NCBI GenBank assembly: GCA_905221605.1
Contig: CAJNDS010002703.1
Span: 241,001-305,000, forward strand
Reading direction: 5' to 3'
Source of the DNA: Symbiodinium natans
Taxonomy: Eukaryota > Sar > Dinophyceae > Suessiales > Symbiodiniaceae
Length of the DNA: 64,000 nucleotides
In this document: one piece after another, positions 22,100-31,994 of the stretch
Numbering within the stretch: position 1 is the first letter of the stretch
Layout of the letters: the number at the start of each line of letters is the position of its first letter
The notes under the pieces: model-generated
Seen by the model: only the letters and a program-made list of their open reading frames with translations
Told to the model about the DNA's origin: nothing
Databases searched by the model: none
Translations under genes and position numbers: made by a program

Positions 22100-22320
22100 T
22101 TTTAAGGACTTCGCAAGGCCAATTTATCGTGGTTCAAGGCCAACTGTCGCTTTTTTGGGGCTTGAACCCCGAATATTTGGTGTGGTCCAAGGCCAATCCT
22201 TCGTGGTTCAAGGCAATGCTTTGGCCTTGAGCCACGAGTTTTTGGCTTTGAACCGTGGTTCAAGGCCAGTTTTCGGCCTTGAACCTTTTCTGCGTGGTTC
22301 AAGGCAAGGTGGTGAGCAAG
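22100..22320. repeat. inverted-repeat cluster built on GGTTCAAGGC
   Basis: GTGGTTCAAGGC and its complement GCCTTGAACCAC recur about eight times and form nested hairpins, for example at 22,210-22,242 and 22,244-22,268. ORFs here are repeat-derived. Confidence 0.65.
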
Positions 22321-22936
22321 GCAATCCGTCGAGTGTTGTACAAGGGTGGGGAGGGCCTTGTCCTGAGAGTTGACTTAGATTTGAAAGGTGCAGCTTAAAC
22401 GACAGGGTATGAGCTATGCGCAACTTGAATCTGTAGTTTTGTGTGTGTGATTGGAGTAATACTTTGTATTTTCTCAATGCTTTGGGATTGGTGGGGCTGT
22501 AAATGTAACTCTACTATAACACTCTCAATCTGGAGCTGCTGAACCCACAGTCCTGAACCCTAAACCCTAAACCCCAAACCCCAAACCCCAAACCCCAAAA
22601 CCCTAAACCCTAAACCCCAAACCCCAAAACCCTGAACCCTGAACCCCAGACCCGAAATCCTAAACCTGAGACTAGGCTGTACATCCATCCTAAACCCCCC
22701 ATGGCTCCTAAGAGGGTCGCGAAGGTCCCTGAATGCAGAGCTTACGGGCTCTTTTGGGTTTCTGGGGTTTAGGGTTTAGGGCTTGGGGTTTAGGGCTTAG
22801 GGTTTAGGGTCTAGGGTTTAGGGTTTCACGGCAGCTTTTCAGGCCTCTTTCAGGCCGCCAATGAATGTCGGCATGCGAAAGTACTTTTGTTTTCGGCATT
22901 TCATGCTTCTGACTGCTACCGGATCTTTCCAAGTAC

Positions 22937-23122
22937 ATGCAGCGTTTCAGGTCATGTTCCCTGTCTTTGGAAGATTTGAAACGGCTCCACAACAACACGC
23001 GCGATGATAGCGTCCGTGTTACCAGCGCGTGCGAATGGTCAGAGCGTCTCGAGTCATTATCTTATTGGGGGTTTCGAGGGCATGTGAGTGGGCGCTCACT
23101 TCTCGAAGCACTCAGTCAGTAG
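22937..23122 (+). CDS. small ORF, unknown (61 aa)
   Basis: The ATG frame MQRFRSCSLSLEDLKRLHNN runs through SVRVTSACEWSERLESLSYW to GRSLLEALSQ and TAG. Non-repetitive and protein-like; it may be a complete small gene or a terminal exon. It lies between a TTTAGGG and a CCCCAAA tract. Confidence 0.4.
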   Translation: MQRFRSCSLSLEDLKRLHNNTRDDSVRVTSACEWSERLESLSYWGFRGHVSGRSLLEALSQ

Positions 23123-23323
23123 ACGGCCCGGAGCACGGCGGATGCCTTGCGTAGCATCGCAAAGGAAACTTAAACTTCAAGCCCTAACCCAAAACCCTGA
23201 ACCCCAAACCCTAAACCCCAAACCCTAAACCCCAAATCCTAAACCCCAAACCCCAAACCCTAAACCCCAAACCCCAAAACCCTAAACCCTCAAACCCTAA
23301 CCCCAAACCCTCTTCTTCCCTAG

Positions 23324-23425
23324 GCCGCCAACAGCACCTTCCTGGTGGACCTGCCGGTGGCCAGCCACCGCCAGGGCGCCTTCCGCATGCTGCGGTTGAG
23401 CACCACGCTGCAGGCTTCGTTTCGG
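23324..23425 (+). CDS. internal exon, unknown
   Basis: The polypyrimidine acceptor CTCTTCTTCCCTAG leads into AANSTFLVDLPVASHRQGAF, then RMLRLSTTLQASFR. The donor is CGG|GTTTAGGG. 34 codons, phase 0 to 0. Confidence 0.6.
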
Positions 23426-23712
23426 GTTTAGGGTTTAGGGTTTATTGTTTTTGGGGTTTAGGGTTTAGGAATTATTAAGGGCCTATTTATGCCCTTTAAG
23501 GGATTGCATATATATATATATATATATATAGTGCTGCAGGCTTTGTCTATTTTTGTGTTGGCGTTTTTGGAGGTTAGGGTTCTGGGTTTTGGGGTTTTGG
23601 GTTGTGTAGGGTTTTGGGTTTAGGGTGTGTAGGGTTCAGGGTTCAGGGTTAGGGGGCTTTTTGGGCTTCAGGGGTTCTGGGACGGAGGGATGGATGGTGG
23701 AGTTAGGGTTTC

Positions 23713-23766
23713 GGGTTGCTTAGGGTTGCTTAGGGTTGCTTAGGGTTGCTTAGGGTTGCTTAGGGC
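23713..23766. repeat. (TTGCTTAGGG)5 10-bp repeat
   Basis: Five perfect copies of a 10-bp unit ending in TTAGGG. A (TA)11 microsatellite lies at 23,509-23,530. Confidence 0.9.
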
Positions 23767-23863
23767 GTTTGGGGTTTAGGGTTTAGGGTTTAGGGTTGAG
23801 GGTTTAGGGTTTAGGGCTTGGGGTTGCAATCTTAAGCTCCACAGTTGATGCCTTGTAGCTCAG

Positions 23864-23936
23864 AAGACCCCCTTGCCGACGCGAAGGACAGGCGCTTGGG
23901 CTGCGTGTCGCTTCAGATCTACGGCAGCTCTGCCAA
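23864..23936 (+). CDS. candidate exon, unknown
   Basis: After TTGTAGCTCAG the frame DPLADAKDRRLGCVSLQIYG continues SSA before a GC donor. Another frame is also open, so phase is uncertain. Confidence 0.4.
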
Positions 23937-24029
23937 GCCACAACCCTAAGCCCTCTAAACCCTGCACCCTACACCCCAAACCCTAAACCCTAGACCTCAA
24001 GCCCCCGCAACCCTAGAACCCCAGAACCC

Positions 24030-24145
24030 CACCCTAAAATCCTAGAACCCTAGAACCCTAGAACCCTAGAACCCTAGAACCCTAGAACCCTAGAACCCTA
24101 GAGCCCTGGAACCCTAGAACCCTAGAACCCTAGAACCCTAGAACC
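24030..24145. repeat. (CCCTAGAA)n 8-bp array
   Basis: About thirteen copies of an 8-bp telomere derivative. Confidence 0.9.
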
Positions 24146-24402
24146 TTCAGGATTCAGGAGTAGTCCTACGGGGCTTTAAGTGAGTGGATTTGGTGCTATC
24201 TGGGGGCTTTTGGGATCCATTGGGGCTCGGACTCTTCGACCTTCGCGCAGGGGATATACTACCCTTTGCAGGGTCTAGGGTTTAGGGTTTAGGGTTTAGG
24301 GTTTAGGGTTTAGGGTTTGGGGTGTAGGTTTTAGGGTTTAGGGTTTAGGGTTGGGTTTTGGACTTTTCTGGTTTTTTGAGGACTGTAAGGTAGTAGGTTC
24401 AC

Positions 24403-24483
24403 CCCATCTCGCCCGCGCCAAGGCGATCTGTTCCAGAATCTCCCGTCCGAGCTGCGCGCTTTCCCGCGGGACAGCGCGCTTCC
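24403..24483 (-). CDS. candidate minus-strand exon, helical unknown protein
   Basis: On the minus strand, after GGAGGTGGAG, the frame reads KRAVPRESAQLGREILEQIA, then LARARW. The donor is GATGGG|GTGAACC. The plus strand is also open but less protein-like. Confidence 0.35.
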
Positions 24484-24596
24484 CTCCACCTCCCCCCCCA
24501 TAGAAAACGAAGCCCGAAACCTTGAAGCCCAAACCCGAAACCCAAAAGCCTGCACCCTAAATCCTAAACCCTAAACCCCTAAACCCTGAACTCAAG

Positions 24597-25101
24597 CAGT
24601 CTGCACCTCGGACAGGACACGTTCGTCTTCTCGTCCGAGTACAGCAAATACGAGCGAGTGAGCAAGGGCAAGACGCCCTACCATGGATCCTCGATGGAAC
24701 AGAGAGGGGCATTAGATGGTAGTTGTTCAAGGTTTAGGGCTTAGGATTTAGGGTTTAGGGTTTAGGGCTATCATGATAGAATCCTTGCTACATCCTTTTG
24801 GGGGAGAGCAGACGGGGCTATCTTGGTCATCGAAGACTTTTGGGTATGGCGGGGGGGCGGAGGGAGAACCTTAGCCCCAAGGGTAAACCGTAAACCCTGA
24901 ACTCCAAGCCCTAACCTCCAAAACCCTAAACTCCCAACCCTAAACCCTAAACCCTAAACCCCAAACCCCAAACCCTAAACCCTAAACCCTAAACCCTAAA
25001 CCCTAAACTCCCAAACCCTCAACTCCAAGCCCTAAACTGCAAAAGCCCGAACTCTGCACCCTGAAGCCCCAAACTCCAGAACCCCAAGCCCTGAATAAAC
25101 C

Positions 25102-25140
<39 letters not shown>

Positions 25141-26237
25141 ACCCTACACCCTAAACCCTAAACCCCAAACCCTATCCTCCCAAACCCTAAACCCCAAACC
25201 CCAAACCCTAAACCCTAAACTCCCGGGTCCCGGTCCAGGAAGCGCCGGCTTCTACCAGGAGTGGATCTAAGCAAGGCGCGTTTGCACGGAAAACGCTACG
25301 CCCTAAACCCTAACCCCTAAACGGGGGGTTAGGGTTTAGGGTTTAGGGTTTTAGGGTTTAGGGTTTCGGGTGTAGGGTTTAGGGTGTAGGGTTCTAGGGT
25401 TTAGGGTTTAGGGTTCATTTTCGCACCACGTGGAGACCCGTCTTTGGGGTTCAAAGTTTCTAGGCTTCGGGTTTTATATAGGTTTAGGATTTAGGGCTTA
25501 GTATTTCCCAAGCCCCAAACCCCAAACCCCTGGGGACCCCTCTTTGGGGCTGCGGATTTTAGGCATCGGGTGTAGGGTTTGTATAGGTTTAGGGTTGTGG
25601 AGTTTTGGGTCTTTCGCGTTTTAGGGTTTTGGGGTTTGGGGTTTAGGGTTTAGGGTTTAGGGCTAGGGTTCAGGGTTTGGGGTTTAGGGTTTGCTCAACC
25701 CTGCCTTGGAGTGCAGGGTGAGGGGTTAGGTTTTGGGGTTTTGGGGATTACTTGAAGCTTCATGGTACTTATGAACCAATTTTAAGATTTGTAACTGTAC
25801 TTAGAACCCAAATTGTAACCGCATTAGGGCACTTAAGGTGCTTATGAGTGGGTTATAAGTACAGTTATACTTGGTTAATAAGTACCCTAAACCTCCAAGT
25901 AAGAATTGGGGTTTAGGGCCTCAGGGATTCAGAGGATGAGGACTAAACCCTAAACCCAAAACCCTAAACCCTCAACCCTCAACCCTAAACCCTCAACCCT
26001 CAACCCTGAACCCTAAACCCTAAACCCTAAACCCTACACCCTAAACTCAGGGCTTAGGCCGCCCCCCTACGTCGGGGGGCGGCGCTTAAGCCTTTGACCT
26101 CTGACCCTCCTGACCCTCCGCGCCCTGACTACCCACAGCGAGGCATGTGGGGTGCCTGGCCCGACGACGAGACCTTGCAACCCTCCCTGAAACTGCCTCC
26201 CGATTCCTTTGACTCTCGGACCCAACGAGCGTCATGA
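24597..26237 (+). CDS. 3' part of an unknown gene, four exons joined in phase
   Basis: Exon 24,597-24,718 (SLHLGQDTFVFSSEYSKYER, then VSKGKTPYHGSSMEQRGALD) ends on one nt. A 61-nt intron made largely of TTTAGGG-like units (GTAGTTG to ATGATAG) follows. Exon 24,780-24,843 begins AA, so the split codon is GAA, and reads SLLHPFGGEQTGLSWSSKTF. Exon 25,239-25,299 (KRRLLPGVDLSKARLHGKRY) fits the two trailing nt and ends at a GC donor. Exon 26,139-26,237 (RGMWGAWPDDETLQPSLKLP, ending RTQRAS and TGA) starts in phase after CTACCCACAG. The last intron holds a TIR family A element. The first junction is strong; the others are consistent but less certain, since exon 2 could also read through to a TAG at 24,872. 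Family not recognised. Confidence 0.55.
24899..25225. repeat. C-orientation telomeric tracts inside the intron
   Basis: CCCTAAA, CCCCAAA and CCCTCAA blocks fill the intron between exons 24,843 and 25,239. Confidence 0.85.
25750..25900. mobile_element. TIR family A element, best full copy (151 bp)
   Basis: Ends are inverted: ACTTGAAGCTTCATGGTACT at the left and AGTACCCTAAACCTCCAAGT at the right. The inner arms (GTAACTGTACTTAGAACCCA and GTGGGTTATAAGTACAGTTA) are also inverted. No coding capacity: a MITE-like non-autonomous element. The TIR itself contains a CCCTAAA. Confidence 0.8.
26058..26083. other. GC hairpin
   Basis: GCCGCCCCCC and GGGGGGCGGC pair around a 6-nt loop. No role is evident. 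Confidence 0.6.
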
Positions 26238-26547
26238 AACTGAATAAGTTTTTAGAAGTGGGCTGTTGTCTGAGTTTAGGCCTAAACCCTAAAAGGAATA
26301 GGTTTGGGTGGCTCTTCGCACCTCACGAAGCTTTCGAGCTTGTTCCGAAACCTAACCTTCACAGCATCTACGCCCTATCGCAGCTGAGCCCTAAACCCTA
26401 CACCCTAAACCCTAAACCCTAAACCCTCAAGACAAAATAAATAGAAATTATATGTGATATCATTGTGAATTTTCCAAGCTGATCTTGCACCGTAGCAAAA
26501 GCTCCAGCAGGTCCGATAGTGCTTTGAATCTGTGTTTTATTTGTTAG

Positions 26548-26774
26548 CTGACCTTGCGCAGCACTGCGGCGAGATCCTGGATGATACGGTCGCCCTTCAA
26601 CAATCTGGGTTGCAACACGGGGATACGCTGAAGATTCAAATCAACAACGTGGCAGTTTCAAGAAGCAACAGCTTTGAGTTTGCTGCAATTCTGGGAGACG
26701 GATCTGTTCAGACCTGGGGTTGTTGCAATCACCACAGGACGTCGACGATGTGTGAGGTTGCAGAGAGTTCATAA
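26548..26774 (+). pseudogene. fragment of a ubiquitin-like/RCC1 (HERC-like) protein
   Basis: Encodes the end of a ubiquitin-like fold (LQQSGLQHGDTLKIQI) followed by the first RCC1-type strand FAAILGDGSVQTWG. It then loses similarity and stops at TAA. Full-length relatives carry many tandem copies of this last motif and are abundant in dinoflagellates; here only the junction region survives. It may start after TTTGTTAG at 26,548. It is a truncated copy, or an exon whose continuation is elsewhere. Confidence 0.6.
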
Positions 26775-27390
26775 TATCTCGTTTAGGGCAGGACTTCATC
26801 AGGCTCTACCCAGCGGACTATAGATTTGCTGCGGAAACACGTGGTATCTTGGCAAAAATGTATCGGTCACCAAAGAAGAATCAAAGCCGTCAATAGCCAA
26901 GGCTTGAGCCACGCACGATCGGCTTCCGCGTGAGAGAGACTTTACCAGCCCGTGACGGTTCTTGAAAAAGTGCAGACTTTGCATGCGTTTCCTTTGCTAC
27001 TTTCAAGAGTAGTCTGCGGTTAAGTCGAGTTGTCCATTGAGGCGACACGTGGTACACGAAACCCAAGGGAACCATGAAGAGATGGGATCTGCGCGCATGG
27101 GTGAGGCGGGGAGAGACGTGTGTGGCAAGTGGCTGATTCCCAACGTCGTCTTGGTTCGTGGCGTGGTGTACGGACTCGCATGCGGTTGGCGGGCTTCTAT
27201 CATCCAGATGTTGTGAGTCGGGAAGAGACGTGTGTGGCAAGCGGCGGAGTCCCCTGCGCAGCCCGCCTTGGTCGTCAAGTTTCGCACAGAGAGGTGTGTA
27301 AAGCCGTCAGCGTCACCGAGGCAGGGCAGCATGAACGCGTAAAATCGTGATGGTAGGTCATGGCCTATAGAAGTGCGAGAGCTGTGACAC
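26775..27390. other. unique sequence with a diverged tandem duplication
   Basis: No telomere units here. A segment containing GAGACGTGTGTGGCAAG occurs twice (about 27,112 and 27,224) in a diverged tandem arrangement. Several overlapping ORFs on both strands; none is convincing. Confidence 0.5.
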
Positions 27391-27408
27391 ATGCAGGTGT
27401 ATTGCGCC

Positions 27409-27864
27409 ATGTCTGCGGTGCCTACGAAACGTGAGCGCTCGGAGAGCAAGGACGCGGTGGCGGGGTTGTGTGGCGATTTGTGTCGCAAAAGTTTTCCCTT
27501 CCAGGAGCAAGGCCGTGGACGCAAGGTGGAGTGCAAGGTCTGCAAGCAACGTGTGGCTTCCTACGCGTCGGCGAAAGACCAGCACGAAAAGTACAGCCTC
27601 AAGCACATTGCGTGCCTGGAATGGGAGAAAGGGGTGAGGCCGTGGAACGCCCGTGTGCTGTCGGCTGAGAAGATTGTGGAAAAACGTCGGGATGACGAGA
27701 TTCGCAATCCGGGCCCGACAGCCAGCGATCACCGCAACGAGGGTCGCAGTGGTCGCGCAGCGAAGAGGCGGAGCCCGACGACGGCACGCAGAGGCTCTTC
27801 GAGATCTACCCGACCGTGTTCCTCCGCGCGTTCCTCCGTCCGAGCCAGGTCCGAGGGCATCTAG
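27409..27864 (+). CDS. hypothetical protein with a Cys/His cluster
   Basis: From the ATG at 27,409 (MSAVPTKRERSESKDAVAGL), about 151 residues; an upstream ATG at 27,391 is possible. Residues about 40-70 hold CKVCKQRVASYASAKDQHEK and further on KHIACLEW, a CxxC...H...H/C cluster resembling degenerate zinc fingers. The C-terminus is Arg/Ser-rich and low complexity. Probably nucleic-acid associated. It sits in a repeat-poor region, and no neighbour suggests its role. Confidence 0.45.
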   Translation: MSAVPTKRERSESKDAVAGLCGDLCRKSFPFQEQGRGRKVECKVCKQRVASYASAKDQHEKYSLKHIACLEWEKGVRPWNARVLSAEKIVEKRRDDEIRNPGPTASDHRNEGRSGRAAKRRSPTTARRGSSRSTRPCSSARSSVRARSEGI

Positions 27865-28184
27865 ATTTGCTGTCAGACGGCTTTGGTGTTTTTTTGTTGA
27901 TAATCTCTGAATGCTTTTGAAGTTTGGCCCGGCCTCTAATCTGAGAGCCAAGTATACCTACTCGGCGGCTGGCGCCCGCTATGAAGGCTCTAATGAGATC
28001 CATAGAAGCTCCCACGCACCCTCGCATGTCGAACGTAATTCAATGTAATTCAATTGTCAGTCCTCGCAGAATCGCTGGCTCGAACTACTTTTGATCGTGA
28101 TCCAGCCTTCTTCTCCCACAGTGGCCGCGAAGGCCACTTGCAGTACTTCTTCTTGCTTCGTAATTTACCCTGAACTTCCTTTAG

Positions 28185-28301
28185 GTGTCCAAGAACCAGA
28201 TGAAGAAAGCCAAGAAGTCTGAGAATCGGACGGCGAACAGCGTCGTCCAAGCCTTCAGCTTCGAGCTATGTCCTCAGCCAACTTCTGCTCCCGAGAACTG
28301 A
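28185..28301 (+). CDS. candidate terminal exon, unknown
   Basis: The acceptor ACTTCCTTTAG opens VSKNQMKKAKKSENRTANSV, then VQAFSFELCPQPTSAPEN and TGA. A short upstream exon after TTCTTCTCCCACAG (about 28,121-28,141), with a 43-nt intron, would fit. Confidence 0.4.
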   Translation: MSKNQMKKAKKSENRTANSVVQAFSFELCPQPTSAPEN

Positions 28302-28786
28302 AATTTATCGAAGCATCAGCTTCTGGATTTCGAAGGACCAATGGCCTGGACCCCGTGGTCTATGAGCACCTTCGTGTGCATCTGCTGTTCAAGGTGAGTG
28401 AACGGCCAATTTTGGTGATCCGGCCCGGCAAGCCGCTGGGTACGGAGATCACGGTCCGACTTCACGGCCAGGAAGCGGACCGGCGCGCGTGCGTCGGAGA
28501 ATATTCCGACGACTGTAAGACCTGCCTAGAAACTGCAGGCCCTCTGCAGAATTTTCTGAAACGGCTCCAGCCCAAAGAAAAGAGGCTTGGAAGCGACTCT
28601 ATCTCTGGCGGTCCGCCTGTGCTAAGACAAAAGCCGCGCGCCTGCAACGTGACATGTCAGCATCAGGCCACCTCTGCGCACCGGTCAGCCGCTTCGATTG
28701 CAAATCCAAAATTTTATGAGGCCACCCTCCACCCACCCCCCCCCCCACGCCGACCCCTAAAACCTAATGACTCCCTAAACCCCTAA
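28268..28786 (+). CDS. hypothetical ORF (172 aa)
   Basis: ATG frame MSSANFCSRELKFIEASASG... contains LDPVVYEHLRVHLLFK immediately before a consensus-like donor GTGAGTG (28,392), then continues open (VSERPILVIRPGKPLGTEIT). The last 30 residues are translated from telomeric C tracts. It overlaps the exon 28,185-28,301 in another frame; only one can be right at the overlap. Confidence 0.35.
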   Translation: MSSANFCSRELKFIEASASGFRRTNGLDPVVYEHLRVHLLFKVSERPILVIRPGKPLGTEITVRLHGQEADRRACVGEYSDDCKTCLETAGPLQNFLKRLQPKEKRLGSDSISGGPPVLRQKPRACNVTCQHQATSAHRSAASIANPKFYEATLHPPPPPRRPLKPNDSLNP

Positions 28787-28850
28787 ACCCCTAAACCCCT
28801 AAACCCCTAAACCCCTAAACCCCTAAACCCCTAAACTCCTAACACTCCTA
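28787..28850. repeat. (CCCCTAAA)n
   Basis: An 8-bp variant, about eight copies. A possible exon (RNAAVERAPESRKPVV) follows at about 28,881-28,950. Confidence 0.8.
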
Positions 28851-28997
28851 AACGCCCTAAACTTCCTCCACTTTGGGAGCGGAACGCAGCGGTTGAGCGC
28901 GCCCCCGAAAGCCGCAAACCCGTCGTCCACCCTCGTCTATCCCTAAACCCTAAACCCTAAACCCTAAACCGTAAACCGTAAACCCTAAACCTATCAG

Positions 28998-29034
28998 CCG
29001 GAAAGGGTGCGCCCAAAGGCACCCTAGAGGGCAG
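28998..29034 (+). CDS. candidate 37-nt exon
   Basis: Acceptor CCTATCAG and donor GCAG|GTGTAGGG. One frame gives GKGAPKGTLEG. It lies between a CCCTAAA and a TTTAGGG tract. Confidence 0.4.
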
Positions 29035-29185
29035 GTGTAGGGTTTAGGGTTTAGGGTGTAGAGTTTTGGGGTTTTAGGGTTTTAGGGGTTTTTAAGGTGT
29101 TAAGGGTTTTTAGGTCTTTAAAGGGTTTGTTTAGGGTGTTTTTGGGTCTTGAGGGGTTTTTTAGGATTTGTGGCTTACGGTTTAG

Positions 29186-29358
29186 AGGTCTCATCCGCTT
29201 CGAAAGGCGTCTACCTGGAAGAGGCCGTCGCCTCCGGTCCGGAGACAGTTCCCAGGTGGATCCTGTCCTCGTGTGTTTCCCTACTGCCCCTCGCTATACT
29301 ACCCCGCCCCCAGGTTCTCGCCATGATTTGCGGCATCTTTAGAGATCATCGAGCCTAA
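29186..29358 (+). CDS. candidate terminal exon with hydrophobic tail
   Basis: It opens after GGTTTAG. The frame EVSSASKGVYLEEAVASGPE continues to a hydrophobic segment (LLPLAILPRPQVLAMICGIF) and RDHRA, TAA. The tail could be a membrane anchor. The upstream G-orientation intron (29,035-29,185) separates it from the 37-nt exon. Confidence 0.5.
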
Positions 29359-29359
29359 T

Positions 29360-29835
29360 TGAGGTTCTTTAAGGGGGGAAGGGGGTAGTATTAAGCCGGG
29401 GGGAGGGGGTAGTACAGTACAGGAGGGGGGGGGGTTGGGGAAGCCCGTGATTTCCCCCCTCCCCTGAGACCCCCGAAGACAGGTTTAGGGTTTAGGGTTG
29501 AGATGTTAGGGTTTAAGGTTCAGGGTTGAGATGTTAGGGTTTAGGGTTTAGGGTTGAGATGTTAGGGTCTAGGGTTTAGGGCTGAGAGTTCAGGGTTTTG
29601 GGTCCTTATAGACACGACTCTGGGTGAGTTAGGATTTGAGGTTTTGGAATGTTGGGTTCAGAGGTTTGGGGGCTTGAAGGGTTTAAGGATCTAGGGCTTA
29701 AGAGTTCCAGGGCTTGGGGTTCAAGAGTTTTCGGGGGCAATTAGCCTTAAACCCATGGACGATCCTTGATCAGTCGGGTGGTTGAAGGGTTGGGGGTGTT
29801 TAATGGGTCTCGGGTTGAAGGGTTCAGGGGCTTTG
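29360..29835. other. G-rich degenerate DNA
   Basis: G runs (29,375-29,440), a repeated GGGTTGAGATGTTAGGG unit (29,505-29,565), then eroded telomeric units. No gene is seen. Confidence 0.6.
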
Positions 29836-29839
29836 GTCT

Positions 29840-29844
29840 GCGCC

Positions 29845-29932
<88 letters not shown>

Positions 29933-29937
29933 ACCCT
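29840..29937. repeat. (CCCTCAA)n array
   Basis: About fourteen perfect copies. Confidence 0.95.
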
Positions 29938-30003
29938 AAACCCTAAACCCTAGACCCCAAACCCCAAACCCTAAACCCAGGTTTCGGGACTTTCTGTTTA
30001 TAG

Positions 30004-30103
30004 GCCCGGCGTGGTTTACGAGGCTCGTGGGGCCCCAGTGGCAGGGCATCAAGTTCAGGGCTTAGTCTGGGAGCTAAACACAAACCCATGTACATATGAT
30101 TAG
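30004..30103 (+). CDS. candidate terminal exon, unknown
   Basis: The acceptor CTGTTTATAG opens PGVVYEARGAPVAGHQVQGL, then VWELNTNPCTYD and TAG. An alternative frame (LVGPQWQGIKFRA, TAG) is shorter. Confidence 0.45.
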
Positions 30104-30241
30104 CAGTGTGTGTAACCTGTATTTTGAGATCTTCAAAAAAGCACCATGCAGCCCCCCATGTCGGGGCCCTTCTAGAGAGAGATGGAGAGCGCTACTCTCG
30201 CACCCCTAGCGCTATTGTGCCCCAAGGCACAGCTTGCCTAG

Positions 30242-30650
30242 AGCCACCAAAAACTTAGCCGCTGTGGTTGAACAGGGCCCCTGGTCTTCGGGGTGTTTGT
30301 GTTGGGAGGAGGGACCTGGGGCAAGGCGCGCTCGTCAAGAACCTCTTGTGAGCCCCCAAGCCCCTGGTCGACCGCGGCCGCCGCGCTCGCAAAACGTGCC
30401 GCGAGGGATCTCAAGGGCCTTAAACGTTGTATGGGCCCGAATCTCTCCTAATCGTCGCGCAGTAGGGGTTAGGGTTCTAGACCCCAAACCCTCAACCCGA
30501 AACCCCAAACCCCAAACCCCAAACCCCAAACCCTAAACCCTAAACCCCAAACCCTAAACCCTAAACCCCACACCCCCTCAGGCTTATATAGGGATTTGCA
30601 TGGGCTTGCTGGAGCCCGACTCGCAAGCAAGGGTTCCTGTTCGGCCTTAG
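30242..30650 (+). CDS. 3' end of an unknown gene, two exons in phase
   Basis: Exon 30,242-30,467 (75 codons: ATKNLAAVVEQGPWSSGCLC... to VWARISPNRRAVG) has acceptor TGCCTAG and donor GTAGGG|GTTAGGG. The 114-nt intron starts with a telomere-like unit and then consists of CCCCAAA/CCCTAAA ending CCCCCTCAG. Exon 30,582-30,650 (AYIGICMGLLEPDSQARVPV, then RP and TAG) is in phase 0. The protein is Arg/Pro-rich with no recognised domain. Confidence 0.55.
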
Positions 30651-31490
30651 AGGGGGAATCTTGAGCCCCCCTACCCTAGGGTTTAGGGTTTCTTGTTTGG
30701 GGCTTAGGGTTTAGGGTTAGGGGTTTGGGGCTTAGGATTTAGGTTTGGGGTTTAGGTTTTCTTCTTTTTATTTTGGGGTGTCCGATTTCGGGTTCGGGGT
30801 CCTGGAAGGTCGTGGAGGGCTTTTGTTGGGCTTTTTGATGGGCGTTCCGGAGGGTGCAGGGGTTGGTAACGCTTGCTTGCTTAAGTAGGGCTTACATAGC
30901 TCGCAGGGTTTATAGGGTTCGTAGAGTGGATGGGGTGCTTCATGGGGTTTTTGTCCGGTTTTTTTATGGGCTTTATAGGGTTTTTGATAGGGTTTAGCAG
31001 GGTTCGGAGGTTTTTTGTTTCGGGTTTTGTAGGGCAGATGGGGGCTGATTGCAAATCTTTGAGGTTTTTTTGGCTCGGCGCAACCTTAGATACTTTGCCT
31101 GCTGACTTCCTAAGTGCCGCCAAGTTAGAGTATCCCAGGCTGGGCCCCTGTTAAGGAACTTAACTTAAGCAACTTAAGTTACCATCGAAAGGGAACCATA
31201 CTGCTTACTCTAGATGCATACTCTGGTAGCTTGGTTTAAGTTCGGCTGAGCGGCAGCCCAGTAAATGATCATAAACGAACGCAGAGACTGGACACTTGGA
31301 TAGGCGTAGAATTGAGTGTTTAGGGTCCCGCGCCCAAATCCAATGTTACCTCTCTTGTTTTATGCTTGAGGATATGCACTCTCCCTAAACCCCCTAAACC
31401 CTAAACCCTAAACCCTAAATTCTAAACCCTAAGCCCTAAACCCTTTAAGGGTTTAAGGTTTAGGCTTTGGACGTAGGACTTTACCCACAA
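30651..31490. other. no supportable gene
   Basis: Degenerate G-orientation units to 31,030, then unique sequence with a palindromic AACTTAAGCAACTTAAGTT (about 31,164), then CCCTAAA at 31,382-31,445. Confidence 0.5.
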
Positions 31491-31715
31491 AGTGGCTAGC
31501 CTTGCTGTCTCGGAGGGTCAGGGGTCAGGAGGGGTTGGGGTTCGGGGTTTAGGGTTCGGGGTTTAGGGTTTAGGGTTTGGGGTCTAGGGTTTAGGGTTTT
31601 CGGCCACTTTTTGGTGGTTTTGAGTTCGGGCTTCGAACCACAGACCTCCAAACCCAAAACCCCGAACATCCGAAAGCTCCCACCTCTTTTTGATTCAGAG
31701 CCCTGCCATCCTAGA

Positions 31716-31798
31716 CCTGTATATATATATATATACATACATATATATATATGTATGTATGCATGTATGCATGTATGTATGTATGCATGTATACATAA
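31716..31798. repeat. (TA)n/(TATG)n compound microsatellite
   Basis: TA repeats pass into ATGT/GCATGTAT tetramers. Confidence 0.9.
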
Positions 31799-31955
31799 AC
31801 ACCCGTTAAACAGGGCCCTTACGTTTGACAGGATCCTGAATTGGGCCTGGGGGTTTTTAGAAGGGAAGGGCAAAGAAGGGCTTTCCCCAAACCTTAAACT
31901 CTAAACCCGAAACCCTCCATAAAGACTAGTTCCTCAGCCTCTTCTCGCGGGTCAG

Positions 31956-31994
31956 GAGCGGCCATCGAGGCGCGCCCCCAAACAGACCTTCGAG
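31956..31994 (+). CDS. candidate 39-nt exon
   Basis: Acceptor CGCGGGTCAG, frame ERPSRRAPKQTFE, donor GAG|GTTTGG. 13 codons, phase 0. Confidence 0.4.
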
